From PFJX01 sp038215555 (GTDB taxonomy: Bacteria; Pseudomonadota; Gammaproteobacteria; Burkholderiales; Thiobacillaceae), in contig JBBQQT010000001.1 in the NCBI GenBank assembly GCA_038215555.1, positions 17,998 through 81,997 of the forward strand: a stretch of 64,000 bases of DNA, written 5' to 3'. This document shows positions 32,895 to 41,788 of the stretch, piece after piece. The notes beneath the pieces were generated by a model. It was not told the DNA's origin. It saw only the letters and a program-made list of their open reading frames with translations, and made no database searches. The position numbers and the translations under genes were made by a program. The stretch's first letter is position 1. Each line of letters opens with the position of its first letter.

Positions 32895-33685
32895 CACCGA
32901 TCAAGCCGATTCTGTCTTGCGCCAGGCACCAGTTGTTTTGCTTCGCCTATGTCCTCACGGCTGCCTTTTCTAGCGTCCAAGCGATGAACGTGGCGCACGC
33001 CGCCGAATTTCCCGCCACGCTCGATTGGTCGGGGCGCACCACTCTTACCTTGCCGGTTTCCGGTGTCGTCGATCACGTGTTTGCGCAAGCAGGACAACGG
33101 GTTGGCAAGGGTGAAGTGCTTGCCAGCCTCGACGCTACCTTGTTCAAAGTGGGCGTGGCGGAACAGCGCGCCGATATGGATCGTCTCGTCGAAGAACAAG
33201 CCGACGCCAAACGCGACCTGAATCGGGTGCAAGAGTTGTATGCCCGGACAGTCGCGTCAACCATCGAACTGGATGCCGCCAAGTTGCGCTTCGCCCGCGT
33301 CAGTTCCGGCTTGGCCGCCGTGCAGGCACGCGTAGAACGAGCGCGCCGCCAACTCGCCGAATCGGAACTGCGGGCGCCGTTCGATGCCGTGATTCTGCAA
33401 CGTCATGCCGAGCCTGGCCTGGTGATTGCCAGCCAATGCCAGCCGGCGGTCATGTTCACTCTTGCGCGTGCCGACCAACTGATCGCGCGCGCCCAACTCA
33501 CCCCGGCGCAGGCGCTTGGCTTGCAACTTGGCGGTGAGGCCGAGGTATTGCTGGAAGGGGGCAGCCTGCAGAGCAAAGTGCAGGCGTTGTCGGTCGATGC
33601 CGAGCATCGCTACAGCCTGGAAGTGGCCATTCCACGCACGGCCAAATTAATGCCTGGTCAGCCAGCCAGCATCCGTTTGCCTTGA
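32891..33685 (+). CDS. HlyD/RND-type periplasmic adaptor protein
   Basis: A 264-residue adaptor, shorter than most. An N-terminal signal is followed by a lipoyl-like half (LPVSGVVDHVFAQAGQRVGKGEVLASLD), an alpha-helical hairpin (about residues 90-150), the second lipoyl half (SELRAPFDAVILQRHAEPGLVI) and a beta-barrel. ATG 32891 follows AGGAGAAAAA and overlaps the TolC stop. The usual transporter gene is missing: a tRNA gene comes next. It may serve a pump encoded elsewhere. Confidence 0.85.
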   Translation: MTPIKPILSCARHQLFCFAYVLTAAFSSVQAMNVAHAAEFPATLDWSGRTTLTLPVSGVVDHVFAQAGQRVGKGEVLASLDATLFKVGVAEQRADMDRLVEEQADAKRDLNRVQELYARTVASTIELDAAKLRFARVSSGLAAVQARVERARRQLAESELRAPFDAVILQRHAEPGLVIASQCQPAVMFTLARADQLIARAQLTPAQALGLQLGGEAEVLLEGGSLQSKVQALSVDAEHRYSLEVAIPRTAKLMPGQPASIRLP

Positions 33686-33782
33686 TACAAGCGTTGCGAA
33701 ACCTGCCAAATTCGGTAACGACCTGCTGGAAGATTGACAGACCACCCCCCGCTCCTGATAATCCGCGCCTCATTTTCGCCGT

Positions 33783-33859
33783 GGTGATGTAGCTCAGACG
33801 GTTAGAGCGGTGGATTCATAACCCACAGGTCGGCGGTTCGATTCCGCCCATCACCACCA
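33783..33859 (+). tRNA. tRNA-Met (anticodon CAT), probably elongator
   Basis: A 77-base cloverleaf with a 7-bp acceptor stem GGTGATG/CATCACC, the D-loop AGCTCAGACGGTTAGAGC, anticodon CAT at 33817-33819 in loop TTCATAA, and the T-arm GGCGGTTCGATTCCGCC. Discriminator A and an encoded CCA end follow. Elongator Met is preferred over Ile(CAT) or initiator because the first acceptor pair is G-C and the anticodon stem lacks the initiator GGG/CCC. Confidence 0.93.
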
Positions 33860-33879
33860 TACCCCTTTCCTATTCCAGC

Positions 33880-35232
33880 ATGCCCCGCAAAGTATTCATC
33901 CGCACCTTTGGTTGCCAGATGAACGAGTACGACTCTGACAAAATGGCAGACGTACTGGCGTTGTCGGGCGATGACGGCGAAGGCTATGAGCAGACTGACA
34001 AGGTGGAAGAGGCCGATGTCATTCTGTTCAATACCTGTTCCGTGCGTGAAAAAGCCCAGGAAAAAGTGTTCACCGACCTGGGCATGGTGCGGCATCTGAA
34101 GCAGAAGAATCCCGATCTGATCATTGGGGTCGGCGGTTGCGTCGCCAGCCAGGAAGGCGCGGCCATCGTTCAGCGCGCGCCTTACGTCGATATCGTTTTT
34201 GGGCCGCAGACATTGCATCGCTTGCCGCAGATGATGGAAAAGCGGCGCGCTTCCGGCCGCCCCCAGGTCGATATCTCGTTTCCGGAAATCGAAAAATTCG
34301 ATCACCTGCCGCCGGCGCGGGTTGAGGGCGCCACGGCTTTTGTATCGATCATGGAAGGCTGCAGCAAGTACTGCACTTTCTGCGTTGTGCCTTACACGCG
34401 TGGCGAGGAAGTCTCGCGGCCCCTGGATGATGTACTCACCGAAGTGGCCGGTCTGGCGGCGCAGGGCGTGAAAGAAGTCTCTTTGCTTGGCCAGAATGTG
34501 AATGCCTATCGCGGCGCCATGGCGGATGGGGAAATCGCTGATTTCGCACTCCTGCTGGAACTGGTGTCGGAAATTCCCGGTATCGAGCGCATGCGTTACA
34601 CCACCTCGCATCCACGCGAGTTCACCCAGCGTTTGATCGACGTGCATGCCCGCTTGCCGAAGCTGGTGTCGCATCTGCATTTGCCGGTGCAGTCCGGTTC
34701 CGACCGGGTGCTGGCGGCGATGAAGCGGGGTTATTCGGCGCTGGAATACAAATCCATCGTGCGCAAACTGAAAGCGGCGAAGCCGGATATCTGTCTGGCG
34801 AGCGATTTCATTGTCGGTTTCCCGGGCGAGACGGAAGAGGATTTCGAGGCCACGATGAAGTTGATCGACGATGTTGGCTTCGATTTCTCGTTCAGCTTTA
34901 TCTACAGCGCGCGCCCCGGTACGCCGGCAGCCAGCATGGTTGACGATACGCCGCAGGAATTGAAGCTACAGCGTTTGTATCGCCTGCAAGCACGGCTTAA
35001 CGAACTAGGCGGGGCGATCAGCGCCGGCATGGTGGGCAGCATGCAGAAAGTGCTGGTCGAGAAGCCGTCCAAGAAAGATGCCAATGAACTGGCCGGCCGC
35101 ACCGACAATAATCGCATCGTCAACTTTGCCGGGTCGGCGCGCTTGATTGGCCAGATGGTGGATGTCCGCATCACGCAGGCCATGCCGCACAGTCTGCGCG
35201 GTGAGGTCGTCATCTACCCGGATATTGCATAA
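33880..35232 (+). CDS. miaB: tRNA-2-methylthio-N6-dimethylallyladenosine synthase
   Basis: A 450-residue radical-SAM methylthiotransferase that adds the methylthio group to i6A37 of tRNAs. The N-terminal UPF0004 domain has cysteines in FGCQMNEYDSDKM, NTCSVREKA and GGCVASQ. The radical-SAM motif is CSKYCTFC, and a C-terminal TRAM domain follows. As in E. coli it precedes the phoH-ybeY-corC genes. It starts 21 bases after the tRNA. Confidence 0.97.
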   Translation: MPRKVFIRTFGCQMNEYDSDKMADVLALSGDDGEGYEQTDKVEEADVILFNTCSVREKAQEKVFTDLGMVRHLKQKNPDLIIGVGGCVASQEGAAIVQRAPYVDIVFGPQTLHRLPQMMEKRRASGRPQVDISFPEIEKFDHLPPARVEGATAFVSIMEGCSKYCTFCVVPYTRGEEVSRPLDDVLTEVAGLAAQGVKEVSLLGQNVNAYRGAMADGEIADFALLLELVSEIPGIERMRYTTSHPREFTQRLIDVHARLPKLVSHLHLPVQSGSDRVLAAMKRGYSALEYKSIVRKLKAAKPDICLASDFIVGFPGETEEDFEATMKLIDDVGFDFSFSFIYSARPGTPAASMVDDTPQELKLQRLYRLQARLNELGGAISAGMVGSMQKVLVEKPSKKDANELAGRTDNNRIVNFAGSARLIGQMVDVRITQAMPHSLRGEVVIYPDIA

Positions 35233-35387
35233 ATGCTCGCGCGCCCTCGCTGGTCCCTTGTCCGCACTGGAAAGTTTCCCTCAGTCGTGCGTATGAATAA
35301 CTACGCCGCTCCTTCGCGAAATTCCCATTGCAAACAAGGTCCGGCGCGATCATCACGCGAATTTATGAAATATCCGGGCTAAGCCTG

Positions 35388-36332
35388 ATGGAACTGGTCT
35401 CTTTCGTCCCCGTCGATAACGCCCGTCTGGCCAATTTGTGTGGCGTGCTGGACGAAAACCTGCGCCAGATTGAAACCGCCCTGAATGTGACGATCGCGCG
35501 GCGCGGCGAAGTGTTTCAGGTTGATGGCGAGAAAGCCCGGCAGGCAGTCAAACTGTTGCAGGATTTCTACCAGCGTGCGCGCAATCCGCTCGATATCGAC
35601 GAGGTTCAGCTGGCGTTGGTTGAATCCGAGCACAAGTCCGCGCTGGCGAGTCAGGAAAGCGAAATTCCGGTTCTGATGACCCGGCGAGCCGGCTTGCATG
35701 GCCGCACCGAGCGGCAGAACCAATATATCCGCCAGATGCAGGAATTCGATATCACCTTCGGCATCGGCCCAGCCGGCACCGGCAAGACTTATCTCGCGGT
35801 GGCCGGCGCAGTGGATGCGCTGGAACGCGATCTGGTCAAGCGCATCGTCCTGGTGCGGCCAGCGGTGGAAGCCGGCGAGCGGCTGGGTTTTCTGCCCGGG
35901 GATATGGTGCAGAAGGTCGATCCGTATTTGCGTCCTCTATATGACGCGTTGTATGACCTGATGGGTTTCGACAAGGTGACGCGCGCCTTCGAGCGGCAGA
36001 TCATTGAGATCGCGCCGCTGGCGTTCATGCGCGGCCGCACGCTGAATCATGCGTTCATCATCCTGGATGAAGCGCAGAACACGACGCCGGAGCAGATGAA
36101 AATGTTCCTCACCCGGATTGGTTTCGGTTCTCGCGCGGTGGTCACCGGCGATGTGACCCAGATCGATCTGCAACGTGGCCAGAAATGCGGCCTGATCGAA
36201 GCGCGCGAGGTGTTGAAGGAAGTGCGCGGCCTCGCCTTCACCGAATTTAGGAATGACGATGTCGTGCGGCATCCGCTGGTCGCCCGCATCGTCGATGCTT
36301 ATGACGCGTTCTATGTCCGATCCAAAGCTTGA
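35388..36332 (+). CDS. ybeZ: PhoH-like ATPase (YbeZ)
   Basis: About 314 residues from ATG 35388; the frame is open to a TTG at 35328. A KH-like N-terminal region precedes the PhoH ATPase domain with Walker A GPAGTGKTYLA and Walker B AFIILDEAQNTTPEQMK. It partners YbeY in RNA metabolism and ribosome quality control. The 155 bases before it contain no obvious terminator. Its stop overlaps the ybeY start. Confidence 0.94.
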   Translation: MELVSFVPVDNARLANLCGVLDENLRQIETALNVTIARRGEVFQVDGEKARQAVKLLQDFYQRARNPLDIDEVQLALVESEHKSALASQESEIPVLMTRRAGLHGRTERQNQYIRQMQEFDITFGIGPAGTGKTYLAVAGAVDALERDLVKRIVLVRPAVEAGERLGFLPGDMVQKVDPYLRPLYDALYDLMGFDKVTRAFERQIIEIAPLAFMRGRTLNHAFIILDEAQNTTPEQMKMFLTRIGFGSRAVVTGDVTQIDLQRGQKCGLIEAREVLKEVRGLAFTEFRNDDVVRHPLVARIVDAYDAFYVRSKA

Positions 36333-36771
36333 CCTGAATCTTCAGTTCGCGGTCAAGAAGTCCAAACGTCCGCCCCGGTCGAAATTTCGACGCTGGGCGA
36401 AAGCCGCGCTGATGCGGGATGCCGAGCTGGCATTGCGCGTTGTCGATGAGGCGGAAGGCCGCACGCTCAACCGCGACTATCGCGGCAAGGATTACGCCAC
36501 CAACGTGCTGACCTTCGCTTATGGTGCCGCAGGCGAGATGGGTCGGTTGTCCGGCGACATCGTGATCTGCGCGCCGGTGGCGGCGCGCGAGGCGGCGGAG
36601 CAGGGCATCACGCTGGAAGCCCATTTCGCACATCTGACGGTGCATGGCATGTTGCATTTGCAAGGCTATGATCATGAGACGGATGCGGAAGCCGGAACCA
36701 TGGAATCAATTGAAAGCTTTATCATGCGGCGACTGGGGTATTCCGACCCTTATGACGCCCCGCAGCAGTAA
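36313..36771 (+). CDS. ybeY: Endoribonuclease YbeY
   Basis: A 152-residue rRNA maturation and quality-control factor. The zinc motif H-x3-H-x5-H is complete in HLTVHGMLHLQGYDH, and NRDYRGKDYATNVLTFAY is a family signature. ATG 36313 gives MSDPKLDLNL; ATG 36301 is a possible alternative. The start lies inside the end of the phoH-like gene (20-base overlap), so expression is coupled. Confidence 0.95.
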   Translation: MSDPKLDLNLQFAVKKSKRPPRSKFRRWAKAALMRDAELALRVVDEAEGRTLNRDYRGKDYATNVLTFAYGAAGEMGRLSGDIVICAPVAAREAAEQGITLEAHFAHLTVHGMLHLQGYDHETDAEAGTMESIESFIMRRLGYSDPYDAPQQ

Positions 36772-36783
36772 ACGACTAAACCA

Positions 36784-37647
36784 ATGGACGATAGCCACTT
36801 ACCCCGACCCAGTTTCCTCGAACGTCTGACTTCCTGGCTCTCACGCGAGCCGGACAACCGCGAGGAGTTGCTCGAACTCCTGCACGCGGCTTACGAAAAC
36901 AACCTGCTCGATGCCGATGCGCTGGCGATGATCGAGGGCGTCATGCAGGTGTCGGAAATGCAGGTGCGCGATATCATGATTCCGCGCGCGCAGATGGTTG
37001 TGGTGGACATCAACGAACCGCGCGAAGTCCTTTTGCCCTACGTGATCGAAACGGCGCACTCGCGTTTTCCGGCCGTCGACGGCGAGCGTGACAACGTGAT
37101 CGGCATCCTGTTGGCGAAGGATCTGCTGCGCATGTTCAGCGAGGAAGACCTCAATCTGCGCGATCAGTTGCGGCCGGCCATCTTCATCCCGGAATCGAAG
37201 CGGCTCAACGTGCTGTTGAAGGAATTCCGGGCGTCCCGCAATCACATCGCCATTGTTGTCGATGAATATGGTGGCGTCGCCGGCCTGGTGACCATCGAGG
37301 ACGTGCTGGAGCAAATCGTCGGCGACATCGAGGATGAATACGATTACGACGAGGATGAAGACAATATCCTGACCGAAGATGGCGATGACGAACATGGCGT
37401 TGCCTGGCGGGTCAAGGCGCAGACCGAGATTGGCGATCTTAACCAGGCACTGGGCGCCAGCTTCGCCGATGATGAGTTCGATACCGTGGGCGGTCTGGTG
37501 ACGCATGCCTTCGGACGCGTGCCGAAACGCGGCGATAGTATCGAAATCGGCGCATTTCGCTTTCAAGTATTGCGCGCCGACAGTCGCCGCCTGCACACCT
37601 TGCACGTTGAGAGACTGCAACAAGCCAGTCTGCTCAACCTGACTTGA
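36784..37647 (+). CDS. corC: CorC/YbeX transporter-associated CBS protein
   Basis: A 287-residue cytosolic protein with two CBS domains (about residues 65-185: VRDIMIPRAQMV; VVDEYGGVAGLVTIEDVLEQIVGDIEDE) and a C-terminal CorC_HlyC domain (about 205-285, FDTVGGLVTHAFGRVPKRGD). It is linked to magnesium/cobalt efflux and, in the ybeZYX operon, to ribosome function. An acidic run (DEYDYDEDEDN) separates the domains. Confidence 0.94.
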   Translation: MDDSHLPRPSFLERLTSWLSREPDNREELLELLHAAYENNLLDADALAMIEGVMQVSEMQVRDIMIPRAQMVVVDINEPREVLLPYVIETAHSRFPAVDGERDNVIGILLAKDLLRMFSEEDLNLRDQLRPAIFIPESKRLNVLLKEFRASRNHIAIVVDEYGGVAGLVTIEDVLEQIVGDIEDEYDYDEDEDNILTEDGDDEHGVAWRVKAQTEIGDLNQALGASFADDEFDTVGGLVTHAFGRVPKRGDSIEIGAFRFQVLRADSRRLHTLHVERLQQASLLNLT

Positions 37648-37736
37648 GCGAGCGCATCAAGACCCCTTCCGATTCAGGCTTGAATTCCTCGCTTGCGGGC
37701 GCATTTGCCGGAAGCACACTTTTACTAGGATGACCG

Positions 37737-38762
37737 ATGACGACCTGGACCGAATTCCTGACTAGCCAGGGGGCCGCGTTTGCCGATGCCACTGTGGTTG
37801 ATTTTGGTGACGCCAAGGCTGAACTTGCCGCAGCGGCTGCGAAAACGGTGATTGCCGATCTGTCCCAGTTTGGCTTGATCGGTTTGGCCGGAGAAGAGGC
37901 GCAAACCTTTCTGCATGGCCAGATCACCAACGATCTGCGCGGCTTGACCGATCAGGCCGCGGTGTTTGCCGGTTATCTCTCCGCCAAGGGGCGCATGCTG
38001 GCGAATTTCCTGGTAATGAAACGGGGTGACGATGTCCTGGTTATGTTGCCCACTTCGTTGCGTGAACCGATCCAGAAACGTTTGTCGATGTTCATTCTGC
38101 GCAGCAAGGTGAAAGCGCGCGATGCCAGCGCGGAATGGGTGCGCCTCGGGGTGAATGGCCCCAACGCCAGCCAGGCGCTGACTGACACCCTGGGCTACGA
38201 ACTGCCTGGCGGCCTGATGGGCATGGCGCAGGGTGACCAGACATTCGTTCTGCGCTTGGGCGACCAACGTTTTGATGTTTTTGTGCAGCCCGAAGTGGCG
38301 CCGGCAATCTGGCAAAAACTGTCTTCTCAGTGCCGGCCGGTTGGCGCGCCAGCCTGGGATTGGCTGATGGTGCAAAGCGGAGTGCCGATGGTGTTGCCGC
38401 AAACGCAGGATCATTTCGTGCCGCAGATGGCGAATATGGAATTGCTTGGCGGCGTCAGCTTCAACAAGGGCTGCTACCCCGGCCAGGAAATCGTCGCGCG
38501 CAGTCAGTATCTGGGCAAGGTAAAACGGCGTCTCTTTTTGGCGCATATCGATGCCGCCGCTGCCGCCGGTGACGAGTTGTTCAGCAGCGAACTGCAGGAT
38601 CAGGCCGCTGGCCATATCGCCAACGCTGCACCCGCGCCGAACGGCGGTTTCGACGTTCTGGCGGTGGTGCACAACAGTTGCGTCGAAGCGGGCGATGTCC
38701 ACTTGAAAGCGCGCGATGGTGCACCGCTGTTGTTTCGGCCATTGCCCTATCCGGTGGCCTGA
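37737..38762 (+). CDS. ygfZ: tRNA-modifying / Fe-S repair protein YgfZ
   Basis: A 341-residue folate-binding protein of the YgfZ/GcvT-like family, which supports iron-sulfur enzymes such as MiaB. The motif KGCYPGQEIVARSQYLG is intact, including its conserved cysteine. The N-terminal LSQFGLIGLAGEEAQTFLHGQITND is also typical. It is separated from corC by 89 bases with no visible terminator. Confidence 0.95.
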   Translation: MTTWTEFLTSQGAAFADATVVDFGDAKAELAAAAAKTVIADLSQFGLIGLAGEEAQTFLHGQITNDLRGLTDQAAVFAGYLSAKGRMLANFLVMKRGDDVLVMLPTSLREPIQKRLSMFILRSKVKARDASAEWVRLGVNGPNASQALTDTLGYELPGGLMGMAQGDQTFVLRLGDQRFDVFVQPEVAPAIWQKLSSQCRPVGAPAWDWLMVQSGVPMVLPQTQDHFVPQMANMELLGGVSFNKGCYPGQEIVARSQYLGKVKRRLFLAHIDAAAAAGDELFSSELQDQAAGHIANAAPAPNGGFDVLAVVHNSCVEAGDVHLKARDGAPLLFRPLPYPVA

Positions 38763-38763
38763 T

Positions 38764-39060
38764 TTGCATAGTTATTTCGTCTGGTATCGGGTCACTCAGG
38801 CGGATTCCGATACTGAAACCGCCATCCGCAGCATGATCTCCCGCCTGGCCTGCCGCTCAGGCGTCAGCGGCCGCTTGCTGAAAAAACGCGATGAACCCCG
38901 GTTGTGGATGGAGACTTATGCCGACGTCGCCGATCTGGCGCGTTTCGAGCATCTGTTGCGGCAAGCGGTGGATGAATATGACGTCGAAATGTTCATCGAC
39001 GGCAATCGTTGTACCGAATGCTTCCTGGCTGCTGAACCGGTTGCCGCCGCCTGCGCCTGA
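38764..39060 (+). CDS. DUF4936 family protein
   Basis: About 98 residues starting at TTG 38764, one base after the ygfZ stop. The sequence HSYFVWYRVTQADSDTETAIRSM ... DEPRLWMETYADVADLARFEHLL fits the small alpha/beta DUF4936 family found next to ygfZ in betaproteobacteria. The function is unknown. There is no ATG before the conserved start region, so either TTG is used or translation is coupled to ygfZ. Confidence 0.75.
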   Translation: MHSYFVWYRVTQADSDTETAIRSMISRLACRSGVSGRLLKKRDEPRLWMETYADVADLARFEHLLRQAVDEYDVEMFIDGNRCTECFLAAEPVAAACA

Positions 39061-39083
39061 GATAGTCAAGCTCAGGGCCAAGC

Positions 39084-39836
39084 TCAGCCAACCAGGCTGC
39101 AGACTTCGCAGCCGGGGTCTTTCTTCAGTCGCAAGGTGCGCCAATCGGCGCTCAATGCTTCATGCAACAACAGCCGGCCGGACAGGCTTTCACCACTTCC
39201 GATCAGCAGTTTCAGCGCTTCCACTGCCTGAATTGAACCCACTACACCCACCAAGGGCGAAAATACACCGAATTCGGCGCAGCGCATTTCTGCATCCTGT
39301 GCGTGTTCCGGGAACAGGCAGGCGTAGCAGGGTGCGGTCTCGTCGCGCAGGTCGAATACGGTGATCTGCCCATCAAAGCGCACGGCCGCGCCGGACACCA
39401 ATGGCTTGCGGTGACGCACGCAGGCGCGGTTGATGGCGTGCCGGGTGGGAAAGTTGTCGCTGCAGTCGAGAACCACATCCGCCTGGGCAACCGCGGCATC
39501 CAACGTCTCGCCTTGCAGGCGCAGTTGCAGGGCGCTGATCTGGATATCCGGATTCATCTCGTGCATGCGCCGGGCCGCCGATTCCGCCTTGTTGACGCCG
39601 AGACTGTGCATGTCGTGGGCGATCTGGCGTTGAAGGTTGGTCAGTTCAACCGTGTCATCGTCCGCCAGCGTGATGCGGCCGACGCCGGCCGCTGCCAGAT
39701 ACAGCGCCACCGGGCTGCCGAGTCCGCCGGCACCGATGATCAGCGCATGTGCGGCAAGCAGTTTTTCCTGTCCGGCGATGCCGATCTGGTCGAGCAGGAT
39801 GTGGCGCGAATAGCGCAGGAGTTGATCGTCGTTCAT
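39084..39836 (-). CDS. MoeB/ThiF-type adenylyltransferase
   Basis: A 250-residue E1-like enzyme that adenylates the C-terminal glycine of MoaD or ThiS sulfur carriers. Residues include LLRYSRHILLDQIGIAGQEKL, the ATP loop GAGGLGSPVALYLAAAGVG, LADDDTVELTNLQRQ, the catalytic region RCAEFGVFSPLVGVVGS, and two zinc CxxC pairs (CYAC, CEVC). moaA and mobB are elsewhere in the window, but sequence alone cannot tell MoeB from ThiF. The start follows the gene upstream by 22 bases. Confidence 0.9.
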   Translation of the reverse strand: MNDDQLLRYSRHILLDQIGIAGQEKLLAAHALIIGAGGLGSPVALYLAAAGVGRITLADDDTVELTNLQRQIAHDMHSLGVNKAESAARRMHEMNPDIQISALQLRLQGETLDAAVAQADVVLDCSDNFPTRHAINRACVRHRKPLVSGAAVRFDGQITVFDLRDETAPCYACLFPEHAQDAEMRCAEFGVFSPLVGVVGSIQAVEALKLLIGSGESLSGRLLLHEALSADWRTLRLKKDPGCEVCSLVG

Positions 39837-39858
39837 TGCAGGGGATGCCGGGCGCGAG

Positions 39859-40254
39859 TTACTTGTAGCGCCGCCATTCCGCCGGTGTTTCGTCGTGATC
39901 GCCATGCGGCCGCTTGGTCCAGGCTTCGATATGCGCCGGGTAGTTTTTCGTGCGCGGCGCCGGTTTGCCAAGGTTTTCGCGTTGTACCCGTTCGCAGTAA
40001 TACGCCAGATTGCGTTTGATCCGGATCAGCAGGCTGCCTTCGAGATGCAGGCCTTGCGCCCAGAGCAACGTTTCGATGTCCTCCAGGCAGTGATCGGCAA
40101 TGCAATATTCGATTTGCAGGCTGAGCGGGCCAAGCGCGCTGGTTTTGAGGCCGGGTAACTGTCCCAGCAGGTCCAGTGCGGGCTGAATCTGGCCCGGCGG
40201 CAGCGGGTGGAAGATGATTTCACGACGCTTTTGAATGTCGCAAGCGGCCGACAT
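39859..40254 (-). CDS. Conserved small protein of unknown function
   Basis: A 131-residue cytosolic protein. The pattern MSAACDIQKRREIIFHPLPPGQIQPALDLLGQLPG, then SLQIEYCIADHCLEDIETLLWAQGLHL, suggests a ferredoxin-like beta-alpha-beta fold (PALDLL and DIETLL as helices). The C-terminus is basic and polar (TKRPHGDHDETPAEWRRYK). I do not recognise it. It lies 10 bases after ctpA and before the MoeB/ThiF gene in one minus-strand run. Confidence 0.72.
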   Translation of the reverse strand: MSAACDIQKRREIIFHPLPPGQIQPALDLLGQLPGLKTSALGPLSLQIEYCIADHCLEDIETLLWAQGLHLEGSLLIRIKRNLAYYCERVQRENLGKPAPRTKNYPAHIEAWTKRPHGDHDETPAEWRRYK

Positions 40255-40264
40255 TCCGCGGCTC

Positions 40265-41695
40265 CTAGTCTTTCCGGCTTTGCAACAGAGACAAACCTTT
40301 GAGCAAGGTCAGCGCCTGATTGAATTGGTAGTCGTTCTTGCTGACGATCTCGCCCGGCTCAAGCTTGGGTTTGCCATGTGGCTTGTCGGTGGCGGGCTTG
40401 GCGTCTTTCGCCTTCTCGTCTTTCACCTTCTCGTCTTTTGGCTTGGTTTCCGTCTTGCTCAAGGCTTCCTGGTCGTTGCTCAAGTGCTTGTCGAGATCGG
40501 CCTCGCGGACTTCCATCTTGGGTTCTTCATTACTCGAAATGGTGGCATCTTCGATAATGATGTCCGGCGTAATGCCCTTGGCTTGAATGCTACGGCCGTT
40601 CGGGGTGAAGTAACGCGCGGTGGTGAGCTTGATGGCAGTGCCATTGTTGAGCGGCAGGATGGTTTGCACCGAGCCTTTGCCGAAGGTCTGCGTGCCGAGA
40701 AGCACGGCGCGCTTGTGATCCTGCAATGCGCCCGCCACGATTTCAGATGCCGAGGCGGAGCCGCCATTGACCAACACAACCATGGGCACCTTTTTGGTCC
40801 ACGCCGGCAGGTTTTTCAGATAGTCGCTTTCACCAGGACGCAAGTAGTTTTCGCGCGAGTTGGTCAGACGCATTTTGGCGTCCTCCGTGCGGCCATCGGT
40901 GTAGACCACCAGATCGTTGGGTTTCAGGAAGGCGCCGGACACTGCGACGGCCGTGTTGAGCAGACCGCCCGGGTCGTTGCGCAAATCGAGCACCAAACCG
41001 CTCAGCGCTTCGCCCTTGTTCTGGGTTTGCAGGTCTTTCAATGCGCTGACCAGGTTTTCGCCGGAATGCTCCTGGAATTGGGTGATACGCACATAGCCGA
41101 AATTGGGCTCAGCCAATTTGTATTTGACGCTCTTGATCTTGATCACAGCGCGAGTCAGCGTCAGCGTCAGCGGCTTGCCTTCGCCTTTGCGCACTATGGT
41201 CAGCACGATGTCGGTGCCCGGCTTGCCGCGCATCTTCTTGACCGCATCGTTCAAGGTCATGCCCTTGACCGGGGTGTCATCCAGCTTGATCACCAGATCG
41301 CCACTTTTTACGCCCGCCTTGAATGCCGGGGTGTCTTCGATGGGGGAGACCACCTTGACGAAGCCATCTTCCATGCCGACTTCAATGCCGAGGCCGCCGA
41401 ATTCACCCTGGGTGCCAACCTGGAGTTCCTTGAAGGCTTCGTCATCCAGATAAGAGGAATGAGGGTCGAGCCCGGTCAACATGCCGTTGATGGCTTCGGT
41501 GATCAGTTTCTTGTCTTCCACCGGCTCGACATAGTCGCTCTTGATCTTGCCGAAGATTTCACTGAACGCGCGCAGATCTTCGATCGGCAAGGCTTCCGGT
41601 TCGCGGTCGGCGATGGCCGGATAGTTGAGTGTCAGCGCGGCGCCGAAAACGATGCCGATGCCGATCAGACTGAATTGTTTAAGCTTGCCTGACAT
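40265..41695 (-). CDS. ctpA: Carboxyl-terminal processing protease, S41
   Basis: A 476-residue exported or anchored protease with a signal anchor, a PDZ domain (about residues 95-175, GGLGIEVGMEDGFVKVVSPIEDTPA), and the S41 catalytic Ser and Lys in GGSASASEIVAGAL ... GTQTFGKGSVQ. The last 70 residues are a charged Lys/Asp/Glu-rich tail (KPKDEKVKDEKAKDAK) and GEIVSKNDYQFNQALTLLKGL. Such enzymes trim periplasmic substrates, including murein hydrolases. An envC-like gene is directly upstream. Confidence 0.94.
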   Translation of the reverse strand: MSGKLKQFSLIGIGIVFGAALTLNYPAIADREPEALPIEDLRAFSEIFGKIKSDYVEPVEDKKLITEAINGMLTGLDPHSSYLDDEAFKELQVGTQGEFGGLGIEVGMEDGFVKVVSPIEDTPAFKAGVKSGDLVIKLDDTPVKGMTLNDAVKKMRGKPGTDIVLTIVRKGEGKPLTLTLTRAVIKIKSVKYKLAEPNFGYVRITQFQEHSGENLVSALKDLQTQNKGEALSGLVLDLRNDPGGLLNTAVAVSGAFLKPNDLVVYTDGRTEDAKMRLTNSRENYLRPGESDYLKNLPAWTKKVPMVVLVNGGSASASEIVAGALQDHKRAVLLGTQTFGKGSVQTILPLNNGTAIKLTTARYFTPNGRSIQAKGITPDIIIEDATISSNEEPKMEVREADLDKHLSNDQEALSKTETKPKDEKVKDEKAKDAKPATDKPHGKPKLEPGEIVSKNDYQFNQALTLLKGLSLLQSRKD

Positions 41696-41788
41696 GGTGC
41701 CTCTTGATCTTGATTGAGCGAACGGGGTTCTGACTACGAATAACTAAAAGAATTTCAGCATCTAAATGAATTGTCTCAGGCTCGCGAT

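Noticed and set aside
33686..33782. Hidden transporter gene after the TolC/adaptor pair
   Set aside because: Only 97 bases separate the adaptor stop from the tRNA, and no coding frame of useful length is present.
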